DNA of 21,869 nucleotides. It comes from Ruminococcus sp. CAG:254. GTDB lineage: Bacteria; Bacillota; Clostridia; Oscillospirales; Ruminococcaceae. A program made the position numbers and the translations under genes. This document shows, one piece after another, positions 14,509-21,869 of the stretch (position 1 is its first letter; each line of letters opens with the position of its first letter). Under the pieces are notes generated by a model that saw nothing but the letters and a program-made list of their open reading frames with translations, was not told the DNA's origin and made no database searches. Where the stretch lies: NCBI GenBank assembly GCA_000433635.1, contig HF997869.1:1-21869 (forward strand). The letters run 5' to 3'.

Positions 14509-15363
14509 TCAGGAAATGCTGTTTTCCGGTACATAGGCATCCTGCTCCGTTTCGCCCCAAGTGGTGAGGGTAATCGTTTCAATCTGAATCGGTGCATCGG
14601 ATTTTGCTGTGGAAACCGTTGTTGCGGTTGTGCCGTTTTCTGATGGCGTTGCTGCTCCGGTGATGGTATCAATTACAGAAAAGCTTTCTTTTCCATATGC
14701 CTGTGCAAAAATGGTCATCTGCTGGGCATAGTTCGGAATACCGCCCCAGCTCAAAAAAGTATCCGTCACCGCAGCTGCACTTTCGTCTGTATCTGCCAGT
14801 TCGGTTTTGGTTTCTTCATCAAATTCAATGGTATTGCAGACCAAAAACCGTGTTCCGCAGTAGGAAACATCGTTACCGAATAGCATCTTGAAAAAGTTAT
14901 TGTCTTTCTCGGTCACCGGTGCACAAAATGCCCCCCGAAACGGCCACAAATCCGCAGAGGTTTCGGTTTCTACTTTCTGTCGGCTCTCGTCTAGCTGGTC
15001 ATCCAGTGTGCCATCTGCATTCGGACTGCCTGCCCGAAAATAAACGCCCGGCTCGGTCTGGTAAACATACGTCCCGTCATAATAGCCCTTTTCCACCAGT
15101 TCTGTAAACTGTGCCACATAATTTGGAGCAACTTCCGGATAAAGCACCGCCGTAATATCTCCGACGGATGTATGTACAATCATTGCAGGGGCATCATCTG
15201 CCGGAGTTTCCAACTGTAACAGATGTGCTTTTCCCATATCAATATAGGTACTGTCTTTTTGTGCCATCCGAATGGTGCATGAGAACATGGTTAAGCTGAG
15301 CAGCGAAACGACAACCAGCAGAACCAACAAGGTGGAAATGCCTTTTTTACTGAGTTTTGCCAT
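14509..15363 (-). CDS. Membrane-anchored cyclophilin-like protein, probably inactive
   Basis: A 284 aa protein with one N-terminal membrane helix (about residues 9-27) and an extracytoplasmic part that aligns by pattern with cyclophilins: IVHTSVGDITAVLYPEVAPN, then AQFTELVEKGYYDGTYVY, and YFRAGSPNADGT where active enzymes have FMIQGGDP. The catalytic FHR motif reads VYQ here, and the central domain carries long insertions, so isomerase activity is unlikely. The C-terminal 50 residues are Thr/Ser-rich and low in complexity. ATG 15363 follows AAGGA by seven bases. It lies between cysS and the active cyclophilin gene on the same strand, likely with independent transcription. Role unknown; a binding or chaperone role is inference. 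Confidence 0.8.
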   Translation of the reverse strand: MAKLSKKGISTLLVLLVVVSLLSLTMFSCTIRMAQKDSTYIDMGKAHLLQLETPADDAPAMIVHTSVGDITAVLYPEVAPNYVAQFTELVEKGYYDGTYVYQTEPGVYFRAGSPNADGTLDDQLDESRQKVETETSADLWPFRGAFCAPVTEKDNNFFKMLFGNDVSYCGTRFLVCNTIEFDEETKTELADTDESAAAVTDTFLSWGGIPNYAQQMTIFAQAYGKESFSVIDTITGAATPSENGTTATTVSTAKSDAPIQIETITLTTWGETEQDAYVPENSIS

Positions 15364-15390
15364 AGGATTCCTTTCTATTCGAGTTGGGAT

Positions 15391-15421
15391 GAAATACAGA
15401 AACCGGCTGCGGACAGCCGGT
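15391..15421 (-). terminator. Terminator of cysE-cysS
   Basis: Perfect 8 bp GC-rich stem ACCGGCTG/CAGCCGGT (15402-15409 with 15414-15421) with a TCCG tetraloop, followed on the minus strand by TTCTGTATTTC. The T run is interrupted, so termination may be partial. It lies about 30 bases after the cysS stop. Confidence 0.65.
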
Positions 15422-15453
15422 CTGCTCGGTTTTTTCAGAGGGCGTTCTTCTGC

Positions 15454-16848
15454 TTACAGCTTTTCAATCTGCGTACCCTGACGGGTTTCCTTGACCCGAT
15501 AGCCCAACGCTGCAATCGCATCCCGCAAACGGTCTGCTTCCGCAAAGTTCTTTGCCTTTCTTGCAGCTGCCCGTTCTTCGATCAAAGTTTGCACTTCTGC
15601 CGGAATGGCATCTTCCTGCTTTCTCTGGTACAAAATGCCCAGTACATCGGTCAGACTGTCAAACAGCTTTGCACCAGCTTCCAGCTGTCCCTTCGGCGTG
15701 GTTGCATCCGCACTCATCCGGTTCAGTTCTCTTGCGAGTTCAAACAAGGCGGTAATGCCGTCAGCAGTGTTCAAGTCATCGTCCATTGCCGTGATGAACT
15801 GCTGTTCCCGCTGTGCAAAGAGTTCCTTTGCAGCTTCGCTGCAATCGCCAGCCGGAGCGGCTGCAATGGCACGGTCTAAGGTGTTCCGGCAGGTATAGAG
15901 CCGTTCCAGAGATGCCTTGCAAGCATCCAGCAATTCCTTGCAATAGTTGATTGGGCTGCGATAATGTGCCTGAATCATCATATAACGAATGACTTCATAG
16001 CCATACTGTTCTGCAACTTCCCGAACCGTGAAGAAATTGCCCAGCGACTTGGACATTTTCTTGTTGTCAATATTGATATAGCCGTTGTGCATCCAGTAAT
16101 GCGAGAATGCCTTGCCTGTAGCAGCTTCACTCTGTGCAATTTCATTTTCGTGATGCGGGAAAATCAAGTCCTGACCGCCACAGTGCAAATCGAGCGTATC
16201 GCCCAGATAGTGCGTAGACATTGCAGAGCATTCAATATGCCAGCCCGGGCGACCCTTACCCCATGGAGATTCCCAGTATGGTTCACCCGGCTTTGCAGCT
16301 TTCCAAACAGCAAAGTCCAGCGGATTTTCTTTCTGGTCATTGACATCAATTCGAGCACCTGCCTGTAATTCTTCCATCGGCTGACCGGAAAGCTTGCCAT
16401 AGTCGGAAAAAGAAGTGGTGCGGAAGTAAACATCGCCGTTGGATTCATATGCATGACCGCTTTCCACAAGTTTCTTCACCATGTCAATAATCAAATCCAT
16501 GTTTTCTGTTACTTTCGGATGGATGTCTGCATCCATAACATTTAAACCGTGTGCATCGGTCTTGTATTCCTGAATATACCGTTCTGACAGTTCAGAGGCT
16601 GGCACGCCCTCTTCGTTTGCCCGACGAATGATTTTGTCATCAACATCGGTGAAATTCTGTACATAAGTCACTTCATAGCCACGATATTTCAGATACCGCC
16701 GCAGCACGTCAAACGCACAGATTGGGCGAGCATTTCCGATGTGAATATAGTTGTAAACAGTTGGGCCGCAGGCATAAATGCGGATGTGATTCGGTTCAAT
16801 CGGAACTAATTCCTCTTTTTTTCTGGTCAAGGTGTTGTAAATATGCAT
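15454..16848 (-). CDS. cysS: Cysteine--tRNA ligase
   Basis: Class I aminoacyl-tRNA synthetase, 464 aa, that charges tRNA-Cys. The HIGH signature is HIGN (36-39) in YNYIHIGNARP, the KMSKS loop is at 264-268, and zinc ligands are visible as C27 (IYACGPTVY), C207 (WHIECSAM) and the FPHHENE histidines (231-233). The C-terminal anticodon-binding part ends KNFAEADRLRDAIAALGYRVKETRQG, the usual CysS end. ATG 16848 gives MHIYNTLTRKKE, with AAAGGA about ten bases upstream; a longer frame to 16911 has no ribosome site. It is 80 bases downstream of cysE in the same T-box transcript. Confidence 0.98.
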   Translation of the reverse strand: MHIYNTLTRKKEELVPIEPNHIRIYACGPTVYNYIHIGNARPICAFDVLRRYLKYRGYEVTYVQNFTDVDDKIIRRANEEGVPASELSERYIQEYKTDAHGLNVMDADIHPKVTENMDLIIDMVKKLVESGHAYESNGDVYFRTTSFSDYGKLSGQPMEELQAGARIDVNDQKENPLDFAVWKAAKPGEPYWESPWGKGRPGWHIECSAMSTHYLGDTLDLHCGGQDLIFPHHENEIAQSEAATGKAFSHYWMHNGYINIDNKKMSKSLGNFFTVREVAEQYGYEVIRYMMIQAHYRSPINYCKELLDACKASLERLYTCRNTLDRAIAAAPAGDCSEAAKELFAQREQQFITAMDDDLNTADGITALFELARELNRMSADATTPKGQLEAGAKLFDSLTDVLGILYQRKQEDAIPAEVQTLIEERAAARKAKNFAEADRLRDAIAALGYRVKETRQGTQIEKL

Positions 16849-16886
16849 GTCTTTGCATTCCTTTCTTTCTTGCATAATCGGAGAAC

Positions 16887-16914
16887 AGAACGCCCGCCAA
16901 GCGGCAGGCATTCT
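16887..16914 (-). other. Intercistronic hairpin between cysE and cysS
   Basis: A 12 bp stem with tetraloop GCTT (arms 16887-16898 and 16903-16914). On the minus strand the two imperfect pairs are G-U wobbles; on the plus strand they would be C-A mismatches. This fits a structure in the cysE-cysS mRNA. No T run follows, so it is not a terminator; mRNA processing or stability is possible. Confidence 0.6.
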
Positions 16915-16928
16915 CGGTCTGTCATAAA

Positions 16929-17582
16929 TTATTTGTCCTCTGTTTTCTGGTCTTCCAGTGCAGATAATTCCTGATGCAGGGCAGTGACACTGCTCTTCAG
17001 TGCATCAATATCCTGTAAGTTCAAGTCTGGGCAGGTCATCTGATCCAAATCTTCCACGATTTTCTTTCCGGCACAGCGTGCCACTCTTGCCGGAACACCA
17101 ACAGCGGTACAGTTATCCGGAATTGGCTTCAAAACAACCGCATTGGCAGCGACTTTTACATTATTTCCAATGGTGATCGGCCCTAATACTTTCGCACCAG
17201 CTCCCACCATCACATTATCTCCTAAAGTTGGGTGACGTTTTCCTTTGTCTTTTCCTGTGCCGCCCAGTGTCACGCCCTGATACAGCAGACAATTTTCCCC
17301 GATTTCGGTGGTTTCTCCAATGACAACGCCCATACCGTGGTCAATAAACAAACCTTTTCCGATTTTTGCACCGGGATGAATTTCAATGCCGGTACGATGT
17401 CGGGCACGCTGTGAGATGATACGGGCAATGGTAAAGAACCCGTGTTCATAAAACCAATGTGCTTTCCGATAACTGCGGACAGCTTTCAAACCGGAATACG
17501 TCAACAGAATTTCCAATGTGCTGCGAGCAGCTGGGTCTTTCTGTTTGACAATGGCAATATCTTCTTTTAATGTTCGGAACAA
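16929..17582 (-). CDS. cysE: Serine O-acetyltransferase
   Basis: Makes O-acetylserine from serine and acetyl-CoA, the first step of cysteine synthesis; 217 aa, typical of the short Firmicutes form. Residues 1-60 are the helical N-terminal part; then the left-handed beta-helix: GIEIHPGAKIGKGLFIDHG with the catalytic His82, VVIGETTEIG, and the TLGGTGKDKGKRHP loop. The end (about 185-217) is Glu/Asp-rich and helical. The only sensible start is TTG 17582, with GGAAGGG about eight bases before it; no ATG occurs until residue 84. It is the first gene after the T-box leader and is followed by cysS. Confidence 0.96.
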   Translation of the reverse strand: MFRTLKEDIAIVKQKDPAARSTLEILLTYSGLKAVRSYRKAHWFYEHGFFTIARIISQRARHRTGIEIHPGAKIGKGLFIDHGMGVVIGETTEIGENCLLYQGVTLGGTGKDKGKRHPTLGDNVMVGAGAKVLGPITIGNNVKVAANAVVLKPIPDNCTAVGVPARVARCAGKKIVEDLDQMTCPDLNLQDIDALKSSVTALHQELSALEDQKTEDK

Positions 17583-17623
17583 GGCAATCCCTTCCTTTCA
17601 GTCAAAAAATGAATCCATACATA

Positions 17624-17897
17624 AAAAAATCCTCTGCCGGACACAAAAATGCCCATGCAGAGGTGGTAAGGAAGCACCACGGTTCCACTCTGATTTTTCA
17701 CTCATACACCCGTAACGAGGGCTGACGGAATTGGATACTTTACAAGCTGAGCTTACAGTTCCCCGCATCAACTAACAGTGGCACTTCGCAGCTGCCGGAT
17801 ATGTCGTTTCACCTGCCCGACACTCTCTGTTATCCGAATCATGCTGTTACTCTTACTGCTCCGTTTTTTCCTTATAGCAGCCGAATGGCTGTTGTTC
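17624..17897 (-). promoter_or_regulatory. T-box riboswitch (tRNA-Cys type) of cysE-cysS
   Basis: A leader of about 274 bases on the minus strand. The antiterminator is textbook: GAG, bulge TGGAACC, then GTGGT paired with ACCAC and CTC; the T-box core TGGAACCG reads at 17680-17687. The competing terminator is CCTCTGC/GCAGAGG (17657-17663 with 17631-17637) followed by seven T (17624-17630). Stem I shows the AGAGAG and GGTGAAA segments typical of T-boxes. The likely specifier codon is TGC (Cys) at 17788-17790, followed by GAAG. Uncharged tRNA-Cys should stabilise the antiterminator and allow cysE-cysS transcription. The specifier assignment agrees with the genes controlled. Confidence 0.93.
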
Positions 17898-17903
17898 TTT
17901 ATT

Positions 17904-17932
17904 ATTATACGCAACTTTTGTAGATTTGTCAA
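17904..17932 (-). promoter_or_regulatory. Sigma-A promoter of cysE-cysS
   Basis: Consensus TTGACA (17927-17932), 17 bp, TATAAT (17904-17909) on the minus strand, immediately upstream of the T-box leader. Confidence 0.93.
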
Positions 17933-17983
17933 TCCTGTTTTTTATTTTTTCGGAAGCGGCTCGTATCTTGCAACCACTCTTCT

Positions 17984-18023
17984 ATAAAAAAGCCGCTATG
18001 TGAATTTCTTTCACACAGCGGCT
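17984..18023 (-). terminator. Terminator of the GH94 phosphorylase gene
   Basis: A stem of about 14 bp (17991-18004 with 18010-18023) with one pair that is G-U only on the minus strand, followed by six T. It lies about 35 bases after the stop codon and about 50 bases upstream of the cysE promoter. Confidence 0.9.
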
Positions 18024-18056
18024 CTTCTTCACGTTATTTCATTCCATACAAGTTCC

Positions 18057-20441
18057 TTACTTGCCCAGTGTTACCACGATTTCATTGGTATCCTGCAACT
18101 TTTCTGCCGGTACATAATCACCCTGCAATGCTTCCCCGTTCAAGGTCAATGCACAAACACCACTTTCTACATGGTTCGGATTCTGTACGATAATGTTCAG
18201 CTGCTTGCCACGGAATACCTTGTGCATCTTCATGCCGTCCCATTCTGCCGGAATGGATGGACGAATTGCCAAACCATCTGCATCCGGACGCATACCGCAA
18301 ATACCTTCTACACAGCCAACCATAACAGTAGAAGCAGTTCCGGTCAGCCAATGTACGTGTGCCCGTCCAGCATACGGAGATGCAGAGGACTCGGTAAACT
18401 GTCCGTGAACGTATGGTTCCATGACCCGAATTTCTGCCTTGTCATTCATTGCAGCCGGAGAACTTTCTGTGAAGTACCGGAATGCAGCGTTTCCGTGTCC
18501 CAGCAAAGCTTCTGCAAGAATCAGCCAGCCCTGCGACTGCGAGAAAATACCACCGTTTTCCTTGGTATCCGGATTGAAAATATGCATCAGTGCACCATCA
18601 AAATAGTGATGCCGATACGGCGGTTCGAGCAGCTTTGCACCATATGGAGTATCCAGAATGTCTGCAACCGATTGCATTGCTGTGTCTGCCTGCTCCTTGC
18701 TGGCAAATCCAGAAATTACACTCCAGCTCTGCGGATTCAACCACATATTTGCTTCTGGGTCTTTCTTCGCTCCAACAATCACACCATCTTCCCGAATGCC
18801 ACGGATGAAGCGGTCTTCGTCCCAGCAGGTTTGCAGCGTCTGTGCAAGCTTTGCCTGTGCATCTTCCAGATAATCCACATAAACCGCATCGTTTCGTTCT
18901 GCTGCCAGCTTCTTCATCATGGTCATTGCATAATAAAGCTGGAAGGCAACGAAGGTTGATTCGCCCTTCTTGCCGAGCCGCAGGCAGTCGTTCCAGTCGG
19001 CATGCAGACCAGCCGGCATACTGTGATCGCCCAGCCGTTCCATGGAGAACTGAATGGCACGCTTCAGATGGTCATAAACGGTATCTTCTCCGCCGTTTGC
19101 ATAGACAATCACTTCATCATAGAATGCAGCGTTTCCGCTTTCGCCGACATACTTCGCAATCGTTGGGAACAGCCACAAGGCATCGTCTGCCCGATAGGAC
19201 GGATGTCCGGTTTCCTTAACATATTCTGGGTCATCCGGTGTATTTTCATGGCCAGCATTGTGATTAAACTTGACCAGCGGCAGACCACCGCCATTATCTA
19301 CCTGTGCAGACAGCATAAACCGAATCTTTTCTGCTGCAAGTTCTGGGTCGAGGTGAATAATGCCCTGAATATCCTGCACGGTATCCCGATAACCATAGCC
19401 GTTCCGCAGACCGCAATAAATGAAAGAGGCTGCTCTCGACCAAATAAAGGTGATGAAACACTGATAAGCGTTCCAAACGTTAATCATATTATTAAAGGCT
19501 TCGGATGGCGTTTCTACAGAGAAATGATTCAACTTTTCATGCCAGAACTGCTTGAGAGCTGCAACTTCTGCATCCACTTTTCCAGCAGTTTCATAGGTGT
19601 GCAGGATTTCGTCTGCTTCTGCACTGGTCTTGCGACCCAATACGAAAATCAATTCCTTGGATTCGCCCGGCTGCAAGGTCAATTCTGTCTGCAACGCACC
19701 ACAGGAATTGGAGTTATAGTTCAGTTCATTGTCACAATGTCCGCTTTCCACAGCAATCGGGTTGGAATACGTCCGATAAGAGCCGATAAAGTGCTCTAAG
19801 CTGCCGTTATATGCGGTAATCGGTGCACCCACCATACCAAAGAACCGGCTGGTTGCATCCTTTTCGCTGTATTCGCTGATGTACTGCATCATCTTATTCT
19901 GTTCAAACGCTGTCCGAGAGATGAACAGAGAATATTGCAGGTTGACTTGATCCTGTTCGTAGTTGTCTTCGTTGGTAAATTCCACAAAGCCAAATGCAGA
20001 CAGGTTTCTCGGGCGGTCGCTGTTGTTGGTGATGATTGCCCGCCAAACTTCATGCGTTGCCCCATCCGGCACATAATAAGTCACATCGGAACGAATACCG
20101 CTATATTCCGCAGAAATCACGGTATAGGCAGTACCATGCCGACAGGTGCTTTTATAGGTATCCAGCGGCTTTCCAACTGGCTGCCACGATGCCGACCAAT
20201 AGTCGTTGGCATCGTTATCCCGCAGATAGATATATCTGCCCGGCAATGCCATATTGGAATTAAACCGATAACGAGTAATTCTGCCGTTTGCACCGGACTT
20301 TACAAAGCTGTAACCGCCGGCATTGTTGGAGATAATCGCACCGTATTCCGGTGAACCGAGATAGTTTGCCCAAGCGGACGGGGTGTCCGGTCGGGTGATG
20401 ACATATTCCTTGTTCGCAAGGTCAAAATAACCGTATTGCAT
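18057..20441 (-). CDS. GH94 family disaccharide phosphorylase (cellobiose/chitobiose phosphorylase-like)
   Basis: A 794 aa inverting phosphorylase that splits a beta-linked disaccharide with phosphate to a sugar-1-phosphate and a free sugar; no signal peptide, so cytosolic. N-terminus MQYGYFDLANKEYVITRPDT and NAGGYSF are GH94 signatures; the general acid is D482 in HADWNDC; the end has WLTGTAS and VFRGKQLNIIVQNPNHVESG. Several segments (GRYIYLRDNDANDYWSASW, GYRDTVQDIQG, LHADWNDCLRLG) look more like chitobiose or cellobionate phosphorylase than the classical cellobiose enzyme (NDGGDxWTPxW, GFRDSNQDLLG), so the substrate is open. ATG 20441 follows AAAGGAG by eight bases. Single-gene unit with promoter and terminator. 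Confidence 0.93.
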   Translation of the reverse strand: MQYGYFDLANKEYVITRPDTPSAWANYLGSPEYGAIISNNAGGYSFVKSGANGRITRYRFNSNMALPGRYIYLRDNDANDYWSASWQPVGKPLDTYKSTCRHGTAYTVISAEYSGIRSDVTYYVPDGATHEVWRAIITNNSDRPRNLSAFGFVEFTNEDNYEQDQVNLQYSLFISRTAFEQNKMMQYISEYSEKDATSRFFGMVGAPITAYNGSLEHFIGSYRTYSNPIAVESGHCDNELNYNSNSCGALQTELTLQPGESKELIFVLGRKTSAEADEILHTYETAGKVDAEVAALKQFWHEKLNHFSVETPSEAFNNMINVWNAYQCFITFIWSRAASFIYCGLRNGYGYRDTVQDIQGIIHLDPELAAEKIRFMLSAQVDNGGGLPLVKFNHNAGHENTPDDPEYVKETGHPSYRADDALWLFPTIAKYVGESGNAAFYDEVIVYANGGEDTVYDHLKRAIQFSMERLGDHSMPAGLHADWNDCLRLGKKGESTFVAFQLYYAMTMMKKLAAERNDAVYVDYLEDAQAKLAQTLQTCWDEDRFIRGIREDGVIVGAKKDPEANMWLNPQSWSVISGFASKEQADTAMQSVADILDTPYGAKLLEPPYRHHYFDGALMHIFNPDTKENGGIFSQSQGWLILAEALLGHGNAAFRYFTESSPAAMNDKAEIRVMEPYVHGQFTESSASPYAGRAHVHWLTGTASTVMVGCVEGICGMRPDADGLAIRPSIPAEWDGMKMHKVFRGKQLNIIVQNPNHVESGVCALTLNGEALQGDYVPAEKLQDTNEIVVTLGK

Positions 20442-20480
20442 GGGAGTACTCCTTTTGATTGATAAAATTTTTGTAGATTT

Positions 20481-20509
20481 ATTGTACCATATCCGAACAG
20501 ACAATGCAA
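20481..20509 (-). promoter_or_regulatory. Sigma-A promoter of the GH94 gene
   Basis: TTGCAT (20504-20509), 17 bp, TACAAT (20481-20486) on the minus strand, about 40 bases upstream of the start codon. Confidence 0.8.
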
Positions 20510-20603
20510 GGCTTGATTCCAGTTCAGATAGGAAACCTGTTTTCGATTAAGATATAGACTGTGTATGCTTGCTTCTTGGGAAACCAATTCTGTGGGGAAT
20601 CAC

Positions 20604-20644
20604 CCCGCCGAGCTGAGCCAGCTCGACCGCAGTCGCCTGCGGCG
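20604..20644. repeat. GC-rich double-hairpin repeat, copy 2
   Basis: Second copy of the 41 bp unit at 2-42, same orientation. It has the same two perfect stems (GAGCTG/CAGCTC and CCGCAG/CTGCGG), here with a TCGC second loop and complete CCG/CGG ends. It begins 14 bases past the stop codon of the amidohydrolase gene, as copy 1 lies past the end of htpG, so both follow minus-strand genes. No T run is present. Confidence 0.7.
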
Positions 20645-20658
20645 GAATTGTATTTTTG

Positions 20659-21825
20659 TTATAATGCGAAATATTCCTGTCCTTTGCAGACTTTTCCATC
20701 TACCATTACCAGCCATGGATCGCACTGCAAATCCAATGGGTTTCCATGATACAGCTGCAAATCAGCATCCATTCCAACTTTCAAGCTGCCAACTCGGTCT
20801 TCAACACCCAAAATCTTTGCAGGCTGCACCGTAATGGCTTCGAGTGCTGCTTCATACGGCAAACCGCCTTTCACTGCCAGTGCTGCTGTGGTTGCCAGAT
20901 ACTGAATTGGAATCACGGTGTGGTCGGTGCAAAGAGCAATCGAAACGCCATGCTGATACAGAATATTTGGCGTGGTGATTTCCAAATCCCGCAGTTCCGG
21001 TTTGCAGCGGTCACAGAGAATCGGGCCGCAGATAATCGGCACACCTGCTCGCTGAATGATGTCCGGAATGCGGTGTCCCTCTGTACCATGTACCAAAACC
21101 GCATCCAAATGAAATTCCTTTGCAATCCGAATGGCGGTCATCATATCATCTGCACGATGACAATGAAAATGTGCCTTGTATTCTCTTCGCAGCAGTGGCA
21201 GCAGGGCTTCACACTTTGCATCATAATCCGGCTGGTCTTCGGCTTCTTCTACGGCCTCCCACTGTTCCAGATAGCGTTTTGCTTTATACAAGCCCTCTCG
21301 AATAATGGCAGCGGTTGCCATTCGGGTAAACGGCATTTCATCTCTGCCATGATAGACGCTCTTCGGATTTTCGCCCAGTGCAAACTTAATACCGCCGAAC
21401 GTCAATTTCATATCGTCCACGCAGTTTCCGGCAGTTTTCAGAATCAGCATCGTTCCGCCGCAAGGATTTGCACTGCCCGGCGTTGTCATAACGGTGGTCA
21501 CGCCAGCAGCCAAAGCCTCGGAAAAGCAGCGGTCTAACGGATTCACGCCGTCAATGGCTCGCAGATGAGGCGTGAATGGGTCGGTGCATTCGTTGCAGTC
21601 GTCCCCCTCAAAGTCTAAGCCGTCCTCTAAAATGCCTAGGTGCGTATGGGCATCAATAAAGCCCGGCAGCAGCAGACTGCCTTTTGCGTCTAAGTCGCCT
21701 TCGGTTACGGTGTCCGGATCGCCGGACTGGACACAGGTAATTTTTCCGTTCTCCACTTCCAAAAATCCGTGCGGAATCGTTCCCTGCTCGGTCATGGTAT
21801 GAATCACGGCGTTATAGATGGTCAT
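20659..21825 (-). CDS. Amidohydrolase family protein (imidazolonepropionase-like)
   Basis: A 388 aa metal-dependent hydrolase, full length for the family. Metal ligands are visible: H60 and H62 in GFIDAHTHLG, H219-x-H221-x-H223 in AHFHCHR, H246 in VLVHGTEGH, and D301 in ALCTDHTVIP. The flanking small beta domain is present at both ends (GKITCVQSG; DRVGSLKVGMDADLQLY). This matches the group annotated as imidazolonepropionase-like amidohydrolases; the real substrate is unknown and no histidine-degradation genes are near. ATG 21825 follows AGGAG by about seven bases. It appears to be a single-gene unit; its promoter is near or beyond the window edge, and its 3' end is followed by the GC-rich repeat rather than a standard terminator. 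Confidence 0.9.
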   Translation of the reverse strand: MTIYNAVIHTMTEQGTIPHGFLEVENGKITCVQSGDPDTVTEGDLDAKGSLLLPGFIDAHTHLGILEDGLDFEGDDCNECTDPFTPHLRAIDGVNPLDRCFSEALAAGVTTVMTTPGSANPCGGTMLILKTAGNCVDDMKLTFGGIKFALGENPKSVYHGRDEMPFTRMATAAIIREGLYKAKRYLEQWEAVEEAEDQPDYDAKCEALLPLLRREYKAHFHCHRADDMMTAIRIAKEFHLDAVLVHGTEGHRIPDIIQRAGVPIICGPILCDRCKPELRDLEITTPNILYQHGVSIALCTDHTVIPIQYLATTAALAVKGGLPYEAALEAITVQPAKILGVEDRVGSLKVGMDADLQLYHGNPLDLQCDPWLVMVDGKVCKGQEYFAL

Positions 21826-21869
21826 AATACACTCCTGTTACAATATAATTAGTCGGGTAACACCTTACA

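Noticed and set aside
18000..19799. Plus-strand open frames opposite the GH94 gene
   Set aside because: Antisense to a complete, motif-bearing GH94 gene; cysteine- and histidine-rich translations with no domain.

Overview
The window looks like chromosomal DNA from a Gram-positive, fibre- or starch-degrading clostridium, probably a Ruminococcus-like member of the Oscillospiraceae. Signs are AGGAGG-type ribosome binding sites, sigma-A promoters with 16-17 bp spacers, a CIRCE operator, a T-box leader, and genes for alpha-glucan and GH94 disaccharide phosphorolysis. The genus is inference; no rRNA or other phylogenetic marker was tested.

Layout. 1-2100: htpG (minus) with its terminator and a perfect CIRCE box over its promoter. 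2250-3640: an EcsC-family gene (minus) divergent from a small XRE regulator (plus). 3846-4244: a small membrane protein of the CmpB/type IV family (minus). 4357-8249: a malQ-glgP operon (plus) for maltodextrin/glycogen breakdown. 8465-8861: two very small secreted-peptide genes (plus), not covered by a standard family, that share the C-terminal tail I-x-EEETPL. 8938-9723: a zinc-ribbon/TPM-like membrane protein (minus). 9765-10630: a gene-free stretch filled by three copies (two direct, one inverted) of a roughly 270 bp structured repeat. 10658-13409: a GNAT acetyltransferase, aguB and murA. 13494-15363: a cyclophilin lipoprotein and a second cyclophilin-like protein that has lost its active-site residues. 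15454-17897: cysE-cysS under a cysteine T-box. 18057-20441: a GH94 phosphorylase. 20659-21825: an amidohydrolase. A 41 bp GC-rich hairpin repeat occurs at both window ends (2-42 and 20604-20644).

How the genes work together. MalQ rearranges maltodextrins and GlgP phosphorolyses them to glucose-1-phosphate; the GH94 enzyme does the same kind of energy-saving phosphorolysis on a beta-linked disaccharide. CysE (first step of cysteine synthesis) and CysS (cysteine charging) share one T-box transcript, so both should respond to uncharged tRNA-Cys. HtpG appears to belong to the HrcA regulon.

Best candidates for something undescribed: the three-copy repeat, whose stems differ between copies by paired compensatory changes, and the twin secreted peptides with a tail conserved at protein level but not at codon level.
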